Positions 23,305 to 32,230 of a stretch of 64,000 bases of DNA are shown here, in pieces (position 1 is the first letter of the stretch; each line of letters starts with the position of its first letter). The stretch is taken from positions 1 through 64,000 of the IMG/VR virus record IMGVR_UViG_3300017987_000083; one strand, written 5' to 3'. Source of the DNA: a virus. The translations under genes and the position numbers were made by a program. A model generated the notes under the pieces. That model ran no database searches, was not told the origin of the DNA, and saw nothing but the letters and a program-made list of their open reading frames with translations.

Positions 23305-25830
23305 TTACATTTCTGAAAAATCTATCTCTTCTTCATCCTGCTCTTTAGCGTAATCCTTGATATCCAGATTGTATTTCTGAATATCTTCTTCTGTTGGATC
23401 AGGTAAAGGCGTGGCTCCTGTTGGTCCTTCCATTCCGCCTGATGGGCCTTGATCATCTCCTGTTGGAGCAGGTGCTCCACCCATTCCCATATCATCTTCA
23501 CCGCCTTCTTCACCTTCTGGCGGTTGATCTCCCAACATAGGACTTGGTCCACCAGCTTCTCCACCAATTTCGGTTTCGTCTGGTCCGGGAAGTCCAACGC
23601 CCAAAAGCATTGGGTTTTGAGCAATGATTTGGAGTTTGAGTTCTTCCATCTTTTGGATTTTAAGACGAGCAAGCATCTTCAGAGCTTCTTCTTCATCGTA
23701 TTTCATCCACTTGGTAAGAATATCAAAGTCCGACATGAGTTGTGCTCCTTTCAAAGCACCGGCGTTTTGAATTCTACCAGCTACAACTTCTGATCTTGTT
23801 AGCTCACGCCAATCAGAAGGTGGAGTTAACTTAATTTCCAAATCCTCATAGGCTTCTTTTGGGAAACCAAGCAGCGTTAAGTGACGGTTGCAAATTTCCC
23901 AAAAAGCGTTCTGAATGTGAGATTGAAGTCGTTCGATCATGCGAGCGAACTTCACATCCTGTGCAGACAGGGTGATTCTTGTACTTTGAACATCTTCGTT
24001 ATTGAAATAGTTCTTAGGGAAATTCAGAGCTGTAAACAGTTTATTTCTGAAGTAGACTGTATCATCGATTTCACCAAGATTCTGAGCACCCGGTAAAGTT
24101 TCAACTCTTGTGTTGGAGTTGGGCCTAACAGGAATCCAGTAATCTTCATCGGCTGCTGGTGCGTGCCAACGTTCTTCAACACTGGAGGCACCCGGCAATC
24201 CAGATTTTCCGGTAGCAACCTTTTTCTTTTTGAACTGATCTTTCATTCGTTCAACAAAGGCTTCCGCCCTGTAAGGCGGAAGCTGGAACGTGTCAATATA
24301 GAACACTCTACGTTCTGGTGCTCTTGTCAATCGATAAACCACCATGGCATCTTCCATCAATCTCAATTGATGAGCAGGTCCACGTGCTGCTTCAATAAGA
24401 CTTACACCATATGGATAGAATGTTTGTCTATCATCCCCGACACGAATATGCACAACCTGATCTGCTGCGAATCTAATAGCTGTAGCTTGTTGTAAATCTG
24501 CTTCTGTTGCCTGTGTGACTTCCACACGGGAAAGGCTTTGGTAGTCAGGCCCTTCTTTAGACTGTTGGAATTCAACCAATTTTCCTTTGGTTGTTTCAAT
24601 TCGATACATGCTGTCAGGAGGCAATGGAACAAGACCTACGATACCATGTTTAGGGTTTTCCAAATCAATAATGACTTCATAAAAGAAGTCGCCCATGATG
24701 AATAATCTTTTGGCCATGTCCCAACATGTATTTTGGTCCATATTAAGCATGTCACGATGAAACAATAGATATTCACATTCTTCTTTGACTGATTCATTGC
24801 CGCAAACAACCTGCATTACTCTGCCATCTTCATTTTTCTGGCAATTGTGAACAACTCCCCAGTTTGTACAGAAGTTATGATGTTTCTCAACAGTTAGGTC
24901 ATAGACATCAATCTCTTCCCAAGGTTGTATTCCGACAACTCTTCTTCGATCTTCTTTGCGACCGAGCCATTTCATCTCTTTGTTTGAGAATCCAGCTTTT
25001 TCGATTCGGCTTTTAATTGTCTTGAAGTCATGACCTGTCATGTCAACAATCTGCTGAGTCGTCAATCCTTCAGAGATGTATCGACAAAGTTTGTTAACGC
25101 TTTCAAGTTCAGGATTGTCTTTGCCCGTAGCCCATTCGTCGGCAAACTGTCGTTCGTGAATCCAGCCTTTGCGATGAGTATAAATTCTAGGGAACTGATT
25201 GACTTTGATTTCGGTAATATCCGGGTTTGGCGAAATGCGATAGAAAGGCATGAGTTCATCACCGGAATTTAGTTCACCTGCTTCTCTCCATGTACCTTTT
25301 CTGGTCATAATTCGGTGATCAGGTGTGCAGATCACATAATTGCCATCATCAAAAATGATTTTGATTGTTTTGGCTTTTTTGGTTTTACGTGCATCAAATG
25401 CCCAGCCAAGCGTATAATCGCCTTTATCCTGATCATAGCAATAGACTAAGAATCGCTCGTTTTCATTGACGAGATCTTCGATCTTTTTATATCCATGTGG
25501 TGTGGCGATAAGAGTATCGCCAGCCAAACAGGTCTCATCTGCGAAAACGGTCATTGCCATTTCGATTTCCGGCATATTTCGCAGTCGTTCGTATTCTTTG
25601 TAGCGATGAACTCTATTAGTGACGGTACTTAAATCTACGAAATCATTAGTGTCTCGAAGGCGAATGGCCCCTCGTCCACCACCTGTAGTTCCGTCATTGC
25701 CACCCCTGATGTCAGGAATAGCTCCATCAACTGGATATCCCGCTCCACTGGCATCTCGGTCTCTGCGTCTTGCGAGTGGATCATCAGTGAAAGCGTAAGT
25801 GAAAGTTTTGAAATAATCCCACCAAGCCAT
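23305..25830 (-). CDS. Portal protein, T4 gp20-like, containing an intein
   Basis: This open frame has 841 residues, of which 101-329 form an intein, leaving a 612-residue mature portal. Extein segments such as YKEYERLRNMPEIEMAM, DMAKRLFIMGDFFYEVI, PERRVFYIDTF, VETLPGAQNLGEIDD and LYxKLFTALNFPKNYF-like KLFTALNFPKNYF follow gp20. The portal ring is the DNA entry channel and packaging site. The C-terminal 130 residues are Gly/Pro/Glu-rich. GAGGTAC precedes the ATG. A TAGGTAACAG motif shared with the terminase gene lies 19 bases upstream. Confidence 0.94.
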   Translation of the reverse strand: MAWWDYFKTFTYAFTDDPLARRRDRDASGAGYPVDGAIPDIRGGNDGTTGGGRGAIRLRDTNDFVDLSTVTNRVHRYKEYERLRNMPEIEMAMTVFADETCLAGDTLIATPHGYKKIEDLVNENERFLVYCYDQDKGDYTLGWAFDARKTKKAKTIKIIFDDGNYVICTPDHRIMTRKGTWREAGELNSGDELMPFYRISPNPDITEIKVNQFPRIYTHRKGWIHERQFADEWATGKDNPELESVNKLCRYISEGLTTQQIVDMTGHDFKTIKSRIEKAGFSNKEMKWLGRKEDRRRVVGIQPWEEIDVYDLTVEKHHNFCTNWGVVHNCQKNEDGRVMQVVCGNESVKEECEYLLFHRDMLNMDQNTCWDMAKRLFIMGDFFYEVIIDLENPKHGIVGLVPLPPDSMYRIETTKGKLVEFQQSKEGPDYQSLSRVEVTQATEADLQQATAIRFAADQVVHIRVGDDRQTFYPYGVSLIEAARGPAHQLRLMEDAMVVYRLTRAPERRVFYIDTFQLPPYRAEAFVERMKDQFKKKKVATGKSGLPGASSVEERWHAPAADEDYWIPVRPNSNTRVETLPGAQNLGEIDDTVYFRNKLFTALNFPKNYFNNEDVQSTRITLSAQDVKFARMIERLQSHIQNAFWEICNRHLTLLGFPKEAYEDLEIKLTPPSDWRELTRSEVVAGRIQNAGALKGAQLMSDFDILTKWMKYDEEEALKMLARLKIQKMEELKLQIIAQNPMLLGVGLPGPDETEIGGEAGGPSPMLGDQPPEGEEGGEDDMGMGGAPAPTGDDQGPSGGMEGPTGATPLPDPTEEDIQKYNLDIKDYAKEQDEEEIDFSEM
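24844..25530 (-). mobile_element. Mini-intein in the portal gene
   Basis: In-frame insertion of 229 residues (C101 to N329). It starts CLAGDTLIATPHG (block A), has an ICTPDHRIMTR block B-like segment with the conserved His, and contains VYDLTVEKHHNF (block F). It ends VVHN followed by Cys (block G). All key splicing residues (first Cys, B-block TxxH-like TPDH, terminal His-Asn, +1 Cys) are present. There is no LAGLIDADG domain; the linker instead carries a helix-turn-helix-like LTTQQIVDMTGHDFKTI. Confidence 0.93.
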
Positions 25831-25887
25831 AAATTGTACCTCGTTTTCCTGTTACCTATTCATTAGTTAGTAGAGGATTTAGTAATT

Positions 25888-26685
25888 TTGAAAGTTTTGA
25901 CGTGTTCAGATAACGCTCTTGGAAATGCAATTTCTGATTTGTTGCCTTTGCTTTCGATCTGGAAAAGGCGTAATGCGACAATTCATGGCATTTTGAGAAA
26001 CAAACATGCTTATCGTCTATTCAGAGAAACTCCTTATTTTGATAGAATTTTACCACTCTATGACAAAGATGATTTGTGGCATGATTTAATCAAAGATGTA
26101 CCTCAATGGTTTGAAGATTACGATAAGGTCTATGTTGTCAATAACAGGCAAATGCCGGGGGTGGAAAAAAGCGAAAAGGTACCTGTTGATTACCGTCCAG
26201 CAATGAGGGTGGCAGAATATGGAGAGCTTTTTTCGCCAGAAGATATATTGCTGGATATCAATTGGTATCAAAAGTACTACAAAGACTTCAAATGTCACAG
26301 CAAAACAGTGTTATTGAACACCCAATCAACCAGTTTTCATCGATGTTATACGAGGCCATTAAAGGAAGAATTGGCTAAATTAGGATTTGATGTTCGTGAA
26401 TTTAATTACAGAAGAGATATTCGAGAGAATTTACATTTAGTTCATCAGGCAGCTCATATTTTAACTGTTGACACATCAACCATGTGGTTGGCTAGAACAT
26501 TAGGGAAGGTTCCTTATGTTTTTATGGCACGTGAATCAGGGACTCTTCCTGCTTTTGGCCCAAACACAGAAAAGAGGCATGGGCTTAAAAACTTGATACC
26601 ATGGAAGGAAAATCTAAACGATACAGCTCCTGACTTTATTGCCAGTCAATTTTCAGGAGCTATTCAAACCATTCCGGTTATTTGA
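25888..26685 (+). CDS. GT9-like glycosyltransferase
   Basis: This 265-residue protein starts with a strand and CSDNALGNAISDLLPLL, the place of the G-x-G-D acceptor loop in heptosyltransferases. The C-terminal domain has HILTVDTSTMWLARTLGKVPYVFM, the donor-binding D-[ST]-x-x-x-H-x-A-x-A-like pattern of GT9. The His of that motif is replaced by Trp. It begins with a TTG (AGAGGA upstream). Likely role: sugar transfer to a phage or host surface glycan. It converges with the 2H phosphoesterase gene (22-base overlap). Confidence 0.72.
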   Translation: MKVLTCSDNALGNAISDLLPLLSIWKRRNATIHGILRNKHAYRLFRETPYFDRILPLYDKDDLWHDLIKDVPQWFEDYDKVYVVNNRQMPGVEKSEKVPVDYRPAMRVAEYGELFSPEDILLDINWYQKYYKDFKCHSKTVLLNTQSTSFHRCYTRPLKEELAKLGFDVREFNYRRDIRENLHLVHQAAHILTVDTSTMWLARTLGKVPYVFMARESGTLPAFGPNTEKRHGLKNLIPWKENLNDTAPDFIASQFSGAIQTIPVI

Positions 26686-27203
26686 TGGAAGTCTTTGCTG
26701 TGTCTTTTTCCATTTCTGGAAGAGAACACGTAGCTATTAGCCGTAAAACTTCTTCCAACAAACTCTTTATCGCCTTTGAGCCCCCATGCTTTATCTTTTT
26801 TGACATAAGCGATGGTTACATGTGGGACATAGCTTTCGTAGCGATTGGAATAGACAACATTTGATTTCAACTTTTCATTAAGTGCACAAATTTGTTGACT
26901 GTGCACTTTAACGAATACGACATCGAACAGATTTGATCTTGTAAAAAGGTCAATTTCACCAAGTTGTATATCAACACTGGATTCGTTTCTGAATGTCTCG
27001 AATGTCCTACGAGGTTTATCTGAATGGATTCCATAGAGAATCGTGACATGCATTTCATTTTCACGTCCGAAAAAGGGGTCTTTCGGGTCTCGAAAAAGAA
27101 TATGATCAGGGATACTCTCATTACCCCATTGCATAATCTCTTCTGCTAAATAATGGGGCACATCGACGTGGACAGACGAGAAATCATAACGAATATTCTG
27201 CAT
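26664..27203 (-). CDS. 2H phosphoesterase (LigT/2'-5' RNA ligase-like)
   Basis: This 179-residue protein carries HVT at 52-54 (MHVTILYGIH) and HVT at 128-130 (PHVTIAYVKK), the 2H signature pair. It aligns along its length with the protein at 4308-4856 (shared QLGEI / ELGEI, HVTxLYGxH and IAYVKK), so the two are paralogues. The start is ATG at 27203 with little ribosome binding sequence; an ATAAATAG octamer lies 5 bases upstream. Possible cleavage of cyclic or 2'-5' oligonucleotides is inferred from the family. Confidence 0.85.
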   Translation of the reverse strand: MQNIRYDFSSVHVDVPHYLAEEIMQWGNESIPDHILFRDPKDPFFGRENEMHVTILYGIHSDKPRRTFETFRNESSVDIQLGEIDLFTRSNLFDVVFVKVHSQQICALNEKLKSNVVYSNRYESYVPHVTIAYVKKDKAWGLKGDKEFVGRSFTANSYVFSSRNGKRHSKDFHQITGMV

Positions 27204-27238
27204 GTCGCTATTTATTGCTAAGCTTTAATATTCTGAGA

Positions 27239-27949
27239 TTATTGTGGCGACATTGCAGCTTGTTGCACCGGTGCATTACCTTGGTTAATCTCCGGGTGTC
27301 TTCTACGAATAGCTTGCTGACGCTGTCTTTGCAGCCCTTCACGACCTTTTTGGAATTGAGCGTCATCTCGTTTGCCGAATTTAGCCTTCATGGCAAAATT
27401 ATCAATCATAGGCTGAGACGCTTTCATAAGACGATCATAGAATGCTTTAGCAATTTTCCATCCAATGTAATCGTTTTCCTGTGTAGCGTTACTTTGCATC
27501 GCACTCAGGAAATCACGCATTTGTTTAATGAATTCGTTTTTGACATTCTGCACACTTTGATCAATTGTCTGTTGATATTGCTTGAGTTTGGCCTGACGAC
27601 GCATTTCTCTTTCTTCGTCGCTATTTTGCATGCTTTGCGTATTTTGCATGTTTTGATTTACACGAACTCTTTGATTGTATTTATCTGTTTGAGGATCTCC
27701 ACCACCAAGATTTCTGATAGCTGATCCCCAGTTAGATGGATTCATCATTGATCCACCCAAATTGAATTCACTCAGGAGGTCTTTTTCATTTTCAAATCCG
27801 CAATTAAGAAGAACGGGAAGTGCATGATTTTCCCAATATTTTTCAAAAGAGATATCTGACAGAACAATATTTGCACACAGTTCATCGAACTGTTCCTGAA
27901 ATTCACGATCTTGACGCTCTTCAGAATACAGATTGAAAGTCTTATACAT
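27239..27949 (-). CDS. Hypothetical head/packaging-module protein
   Basis: This protein has 236 residues. It has an N-terminal acidic helical domain, then a Gly/Asn-rich stretch (NLGGGDPQTDKYNQ). A long Gln/Arg-rich coiled region (MRRQAKLKQYQQTIDQ...) follows. The C-terminus is basic and Gln-rich. GGAG lies 7 bases upstream of the ATG, and a CTAAATAA octamer lies 26 bases upstream. It sits between portal and terminase and is probably a virion component. No family was recognised. Confidence 0.68.
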   Translation of the reverse strand: MYKTFNLYSEERQDREFQEQFDELCANIVLSDISFEKYWENHALPVLLNCGFENEKDLLSEFNLGGSMMNPSNWGSAIRNLGGGDPQTDKYNQRVRVNQNMQNTQSMQNSDEEREMRRQAKLKQYQQTIDQSVQNVKNEFIKQMRDFLSAMQSNATQENDYIGWKIAKAFYDRLMKASQPMIDNFAMKAKFGKRDDAQFQKGREGLQRQRQQAIRRRHPEINQGNAPVQQAAMSPQ

Positions 27950-27999
27950 TGGTGGTCTCCATAAGCTGTTTGAGTTATTTAGAGACCTAGATTAGATTT

Positions 28000-28380
28000 T
28001 TAATCCATAAACAATTTGCTATCATCTTCATCGTCTTTAGTGGTTCCGCTGGCTTTCTCCAGATCATCCAATTTTTGTTTCTCTTCATCGATCATAGAAT
28101 TAAGTTGATCTAAAGACACGTTATTACTGACAGCAGAAGCGGTTGTGGGGCTTGAAGAAACTCCTGCCAGAACATTTTGCCATTGTTCAAACGCTGTTTG
28201 GTTGTTCTTTTTGCGTTTTATTTGTGTTTTTTGAACCGATTCCAGTTTATTGATGGCTTGTTTAATGTGGCCTCTGGCTTCTGAAACATTTCGATTATCG
28301 CTCATGGAATTGAGAGCAGTTCCAAGAACTGAGGAAAGTATACTTTTAGCTCTGGCAAGTTCGTTGATTTGTTCTTTCAA
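28000..28380 (-). CDS. Hypothetical helical protein
   Basis: This protein has 126 residues. I prefer the TTG at 28380 because GGGAG lies 7 bases upstream; a longer frame from ATG at 28416 has no such site and overlaps the previous gene by 71 bases. Coiled-coil helices (INELARAKSILSSVL, IKQAINKLESVQKT) flank a Ser/Thr-rich linker and an acidic end. It lies in the packaging module, possibly a small virion or chaperone-type protein. Confidence 0.6.
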   Translation of the reverse strand: MKEQINELARAKSILSSVLGTALNSMSDNRNVSEARGHIKQAINKLESVQKTQIKRKKNNQTAFEQWQNVLAGVSSSPTTASAVSNNVSLDQLNSMIDEEKQKLDDLEKASGTTKDDEDDSKLFMD

Positions 28381-28678
28381 GGTTTTTCTCCCATTTTTCA
28401 AATTCAGTGTGTGCATCTAATATTTCCCCTACATCATCATTTGTTGGAAAAGGGTATAGTTTTTTAAGATGCAGCATTTGACAGAATAATAGAGTGCCTT
28501 TTTTCCACTCTGCGATATTGAATTTATCACAACTGTCTTTGACTCTCTTACGAATGTAAGAAGCAGCAAATTCAATTTGTTCATTATCCAGTGGTGTTTC
28601 ACCAACTGGTGTTTTCAGCATGAGCTTGACATAATCACAAATGCCGCTTTGGCATCGATCTAACCAAAAGTTTCTCAT
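28346..28678 (-). CDS. Hypothetical protein
   Basis: This 110-residue protein is helical, with several Cys and aromatic residues (MRNFWLDRCQSGICDYV, then WKKGTLLFCQMLHLKKLYPF). It follows the terminase gene with a gap of 40 bases. A TATATAAA-like sequence lies just upstream on the minus strand. No family was recognised. The location suggests a packaging or neck role, but that is only context. Confidence 0.63.
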   Translation of the reverse strand: MRNFWLDRCQSGICDYVKLMLKTPVGETPLDNEQIEFAASYIRKRVKDSCDKFNIAEWKKGTLLFCQMLHLKKLYPFPTNDDVGEILDAHTEFEKWEKNLERTNQRTCQS

Positions 28679-28718
28679 ATCGCTTTTATATAGTGACGTA
28701 AATGAGGACTCTGATTTT

Positions 28719-30521
28719 TTACCAGCCGAATTCTTTTAACAATTTGTTGTGTTTTCTTTTGAAATGACTAGGCACAGCAAACTCATCTTTATCAATCGCA
28801 TTCATATTTAAATCTTCTTCTTCAAACCAATTGTCTGGAGCATCTTTAGTCAATTCAGCTTTGATATCTTCATAGATTTTGATTTTGAATGCTTCTTTTT
28901 CTTCTTCAGGAACATCATAACCAACAGGTACAAATCGGGCACGAGCATCACGTGCGTGCAAAGCCAGACACATTGCCATAATAGCATCATCATGGTGACC
29001 TTTTTCAGCTTCAGCTCGTTTGGTTTGTTTGTTGTAAACGAATGTTCCCAGTTCTTTAACGAATCTTCGACTACGAATTGCCATGCTTTTGTTGATCAAA
29101 CGTGTGTGTAGTGTTTCAAGATACAATGGTCTGTTGCTTCTTGTTGTTTTAACGCCTGCTTGTTCTTTTTTACCCTGCACAGTGTGAAAAATGTTTCCGT
29201 AATGAAAATCGTGCTGTAGTTTATTGAGAACCGTTAATCCGCAACTTTGACTTTCAACAACAATGCATGCATCATTGTAGGTATGTCCAACCATGGCGAG
29301 GATTTGAGCAAATGAATGCGGAGGGCAAGTATTACTGTAAAACTCTGCAACTTGTTCACATGTGCTTTGGTCTATGACTTGAAAACAAGTATTGTCTGCC
29401 TCTTCGCCTTGTCCTTCGGCAGGGTCTACACCGATGATATACTCTCTGCCATCAACAGGTTCTTTCCACACATGAAGAGCACCACGTTCCCACAAATCTT
29501 CGTCTTCAACTTTAAGTTCACGAGCTTCTGCACTATTGTTCCATTCCGGGAATAACATTCTCAAAGGTTCGATGTCTTTAATTTTTGCACGAAGTTCTTC
29601 AATGATGTGTGGCGGAATGTAAGAATCACCAGCACCAAGAAAGTCACGAAGCACTTCCTGTTTCCAGCCTTTTTCACCAAGCTGAGCTTTTGTTTGTTTA
29701 ACCCATTTTTCATCGTGGTAATCGGGGTGTTCCCAATAGTCCAAGTCGATGATGTGAAAAAAGTTATCACCTTTTTCTGCATTGTGATATGTTTCTTCAT
29801 ACCAGTTGCCTACACCGTTAACCGTAGAAATTGCGATACATCGACCACCAGTTGAAATAGTCGGATACATAGCTTTCCAAAACTTTTCCATGTTTGGAAT
29901 AAACGCTGCTTCGTCAAGAATCAAATATGTAATAGCACGACCACGGGCAGCTTCTGGTGTATAGAAGAACAGTTTGCAGCCTGTATCGGAGAAAATCTTT
30001 TGGTGGTCGTTATTTTTGTCCATTTGAGGAGTCATCCAAGATGGAAGTTCCTCTAAGGCTCTTTTAGCGACTTCACCAGCAGCAATAGCTTCACGGTCAG
30101 ATTTAGATAAGACCATCATAGTCTCATCGAGCTTGAATAAACTTCTCCATAAACACCAGTTTACGGTCACGGTTGTCAATCCACCTTGCCTAAACTTAGA
30201 AATTATGTTAAATCTGTAATCAGCGTATTCTTCAATTACCCTTCTTTGGTAATTGTACAGTACAAATGGAAGTAAACCGTGAATAGGATGAGTAATCTTA
30301 ACGTACTTGTGAGAAAAGTATGGAAATGACAAAGCACATTTGTACATCTCCAATTCTTGCTTCTCTACGCTGTAATTCTCAATATCTTCGATGGTTTCCA
30401 TTGGATCAATTTCCAATTCAAACTTATCGAATTTGTAATATTCACTGTCATATGTGGCATCATAGTACTCTTTCAATGAAGCGTATTTGCCACGCCAATT
30501 TGTATCAACAATGTAAGACAT
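28719..30521 (-). CDS. Large terminase subunit, T4 gp17-like
   Basis: This 600-residue protein pairs an ATPase with a nuclease. The Walker A region is SKFRQGGLTT (108-117), a variant without the usual GK(T/S); the Lys stands earlier in the loop. Walker B is TYLILDEAAF (Asp203, Glu204). The C-terminal RNase H-like nuclease has IIGVDPAEGQ, CIVVESQSCG and KGHHDDAIMA acidic residues. It drives DNA packaging through the portal and cuts concatemers. I chose the ATG at 30521, which has GGGGGA just upstream, over the earlier start at 30587. Confidence 0.95.
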   Translation of the reverse strand: MSYIVDTNWRGKYASLKEYYDATYDSEYYKFDKFELEIDPMETIEDIENYSVEKQELEMYKCALSFPYFSHKYVKITHPIHGLLPFVLYNYQRRVIEEYADYRFNIISKFRQGGLTTVTVNWCLWRSLFKLDETMMVLSKSDREAIAAGEVAKRALEELPSWMTPQMDKNNDHQKIFSDTGCKLFFYTPEAARGRAITYLILDEAAFIPNMEKFWKAMYPTISTGGRCIAISTVNGVGNWYEETYHNAEKGDNFFHIIDLDYWEHPDYHDEKWVKQTKAQLGEKGWKQEVLRDFLGAGDSYIPPHIIEELRAKIKDIEPLRMLFPEWNNSAEARELKVEDEDLWERGALHVWKEPVDGREYIIGVDPAEGQGEEADNTCFQVIDQSTCEQVAEFYSNTCPPHSFAQILAMVGHTYNDACIVVESQSCGLTVLNKLQHDFHYGNIFHTVQGKKEQAGVKTTRSNRPLYLETLHTRLINKSMAIRSRRFVKELGTFVYNKQTKRAEAEKGHHDDAIMAMCLALHARDARARFVPVGYDVPEEEKEAFKIKIYEDIKAELTKDAPDNWFEEEDLNMNAIDKDEFAVPSHFKRKHNKLLKEFGW

Positions 30522-30610
30522 AAAATCCCCCAACTCTCTGTTACCTAGAAAGTAGTTATTAACTAAAAGGCGATTTTTGTTGCACATTCCAGAAAAAAAT
30601 GAGGTAACAA

Positions 30611-31783
30611 ATGAAAACTGAATGGAAGTGGATAGCGATACTAGCTTTGATGTTCACTCTAAGCATGAGTGTATTATTGTTGTTTTCCAAGCATAGAAGT
30701 GCTCCCAAGTTTACCCCACCCAGTTACATACAAAGACCACCACAATGGGTAGAGCCGGAGCCTGAACCTGAACCAGAACCTGATCCATATACATTTGAAG
30801 ATGCTGTCACTTCAATTACCGAAGAGTCTCTTAAGAAAGATCTCTATTATCTTGCTTCAGATGAGCTTGAAGGAAGAATGTCAGGGAAAAGAGGAAATGT
30901 AATTGCTGCAAAATTCATCAAAGACAAATTTGAAAGTTTTGGTCTTAAAACGATGTATCATAGATTCAGAATTCGAAGAATGAATTCAGGGCCTAAGAAT
31001 GAACGAGGTGATGATTTTACTCAAAACATTTATGGTTGGATCGAAGGTAATGATCCAGAATTGAAAGATGAAATTGTTGTAATTGGTGCTCATATGGACC
31101 ACATTGGTTACGGTCCTTCAATGTCTCGTTGGGGAGGTGGAAGGATTCATCCGGGTGCGGATGACAATGCTTCAGGGACTGTTGCTCTCTTAGAAATTGC
31201 TGAAGCTTTTTCAATGATGAAAGACCGGATAAAGAGAACAATTGTTTTTCAGGCTTACTCTGCTGAGGAAATGGGGTTGATTGGAAGTCGATATTATTGC
31301 AATAATCCTGAATTCCCAATTCACAACCCTTCTATGAAAAAGCACGTTTTCATGCTCAACATGGATATGATTGGGCATTTGGGACAAGGCAGGTTTGCTA
31401 CGTCGTTTTTTGATGGAAACAGTTCCATTGACATTGATCGATACATTAGAGAATTGAATGAAAAGTACTCTTTTGCCAGATCAATTACTGGTCGGCGAGG
31501 TGGAGGAAGTGACCATGCCTGTTTTTACAACAAGCGTGTTCCTGTTGCTTTCTTGCACACGGGAGGCCATTCACATTATCACAAGCCAAGTGACACACCG
31601 GATAGAATCAACTATTCGGGGATGGAGAAAGTTGCACGTTATGGATTTGAGCTGGCTTGGAAGGTTGTTCAATCAGAAGCGAGTCCAACATTTAATCATG
31701 GCGGCTTTAAAGAATTGCCATACATTCATGATCACGGACACGGTGTTCCGTTCATACACAATCACACACACGGAGAGAATTAA
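30611..31783 (+). CDS. Membrane-anchored M28 peptidase with His-rich tail
   Basis: This protein has 390 residues. A transmembrane or signal anchor occupies about 6-26 (WKWIAILALMFTLSMSVLLL). A Pro/Glu linker of repeated EP follows (about 48-59), then the M28 domain. This has IGAHMDHIG (His161, Asp163), HPGADDNASG (Asp184), AYSAEEMGL (Glu219/220) and late GGHSHYHKPSDTPD. The last 25 residues are His/Gly-rich (HDHGHGVPFIHNHTHG), perhaps a metal reservoir. It is likely an external or periplasmic zinc aminopeptidase. It heads an operon with ferritin-like and ferredoxin genes. Confidence 0.92.
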   Translation: MKTEWKWIAILALMFTLSMSVLLLFSKHRSAPKFTPPSYIQRPPQWVEPEPEPEPEPDPYTFEDAVTSITEESLKKDLYYLASDELEGRMSGKRGNVIAAKFIKDKFESFGLKTMYHRFRIRRMNSGPKNERGDDFTQNIYGWIEGNDPELKDEIVVIGAHMDHIGYGPSMSRWGGGRIHPGADDNASGTVALLEIAEAFSMMKDRIKRTIVFQAYSAEEMGLIGSRYYCNNPEFPIHNPSMKKHVFMLNMDMIGHLGQGRFATSFFDGNSSIDIDRYIRELNEKYSFARSITGRRGGGSDHACFYNKRVPVAFLHTGGHSHYHKPSDTPDRINYSGMEKVARYGFELAWKVVQSEASPTFNHGGFKELPYIHDHGHGVPFIHNHTHGEN

Positions 31784-31785
31784 AT

Positions 31786-32214
31786 ATGACAGATGAAGAA
31801 TTAATTAACATGCTTCAAAATGATTTGAAGAACGAACGGAAGCATCTTGCTTTCTACACACAAGCTGCTGTTAGAATCAGAGGGCCTCATCGTGAAGAGC
31901 TTCGGGAGTTTTGCGAAACAGAGGCTAAAGGTGAACTACAGCATGTGACGGAGTTTTCAGAGCTTATTGTTCATTTGGGCGGCGATCCGGGAACTGATGT
32001 GAATCATTTTCCTAGTTTGAAAACTCCACGTGATATTCTGAATTACATTGTCAAGATGGAAGAAGAGGTTGCTGAAAATTACGCTCAGCGACTTAAACAA
32101 ACAGAAGATATGGAGAATGCCAACACGGCGTATGTTCATCTCTTCTATGAAGATCAACTTCAGGATTCTTGGAAGACTGCAAAAGAAGTCAAAGAAATGA
32201 CTTGGATTGTTTAA
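31786..32214 (+). CDS. Ferritin-like di-iron protein
   Basis: This 142-residue four-helix protein has the metal-ligand pattern of bacterioferritin/ferritin-like proteins. Glu17 sits in LKNERKHLAFYTQAA, and Glu46, Glu50 and His53 in ETEAKGELQHV. A Glu lies in EEEVAENYAQRL and an acidic pair in FYEDQLQDSW. Such proteins oxidise and store iron or detoxify peroxide. It starts 2 bases after the M28 stop and precedes a ferredoxin gene. The exact subfamily is not certain. Confidence 0.82.
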   Translation: MTDEELINMLQNDLKNERKHLAFYTQAAVRIRGPHREELREFCETEAKGELQHVTEFSELIVHLGGDPGTDVNHFPSLKTPRDILNYIVKMEEEVAENYAQRLKQTEDMENANTAYVHLFYEDQLQDSWKTAKEVKEMTWIV

Positions 32215-32230
32215 TCAAAGAGAGTGAAAG

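Noticed and set aside
28346-28678. Small terminase subunit next to the large subunit
   Set aside because: The position is suggestive, but it lies after rather than before the large subunit and no helix-turn-helix or coiled-coil pattern of gp16 is seen.
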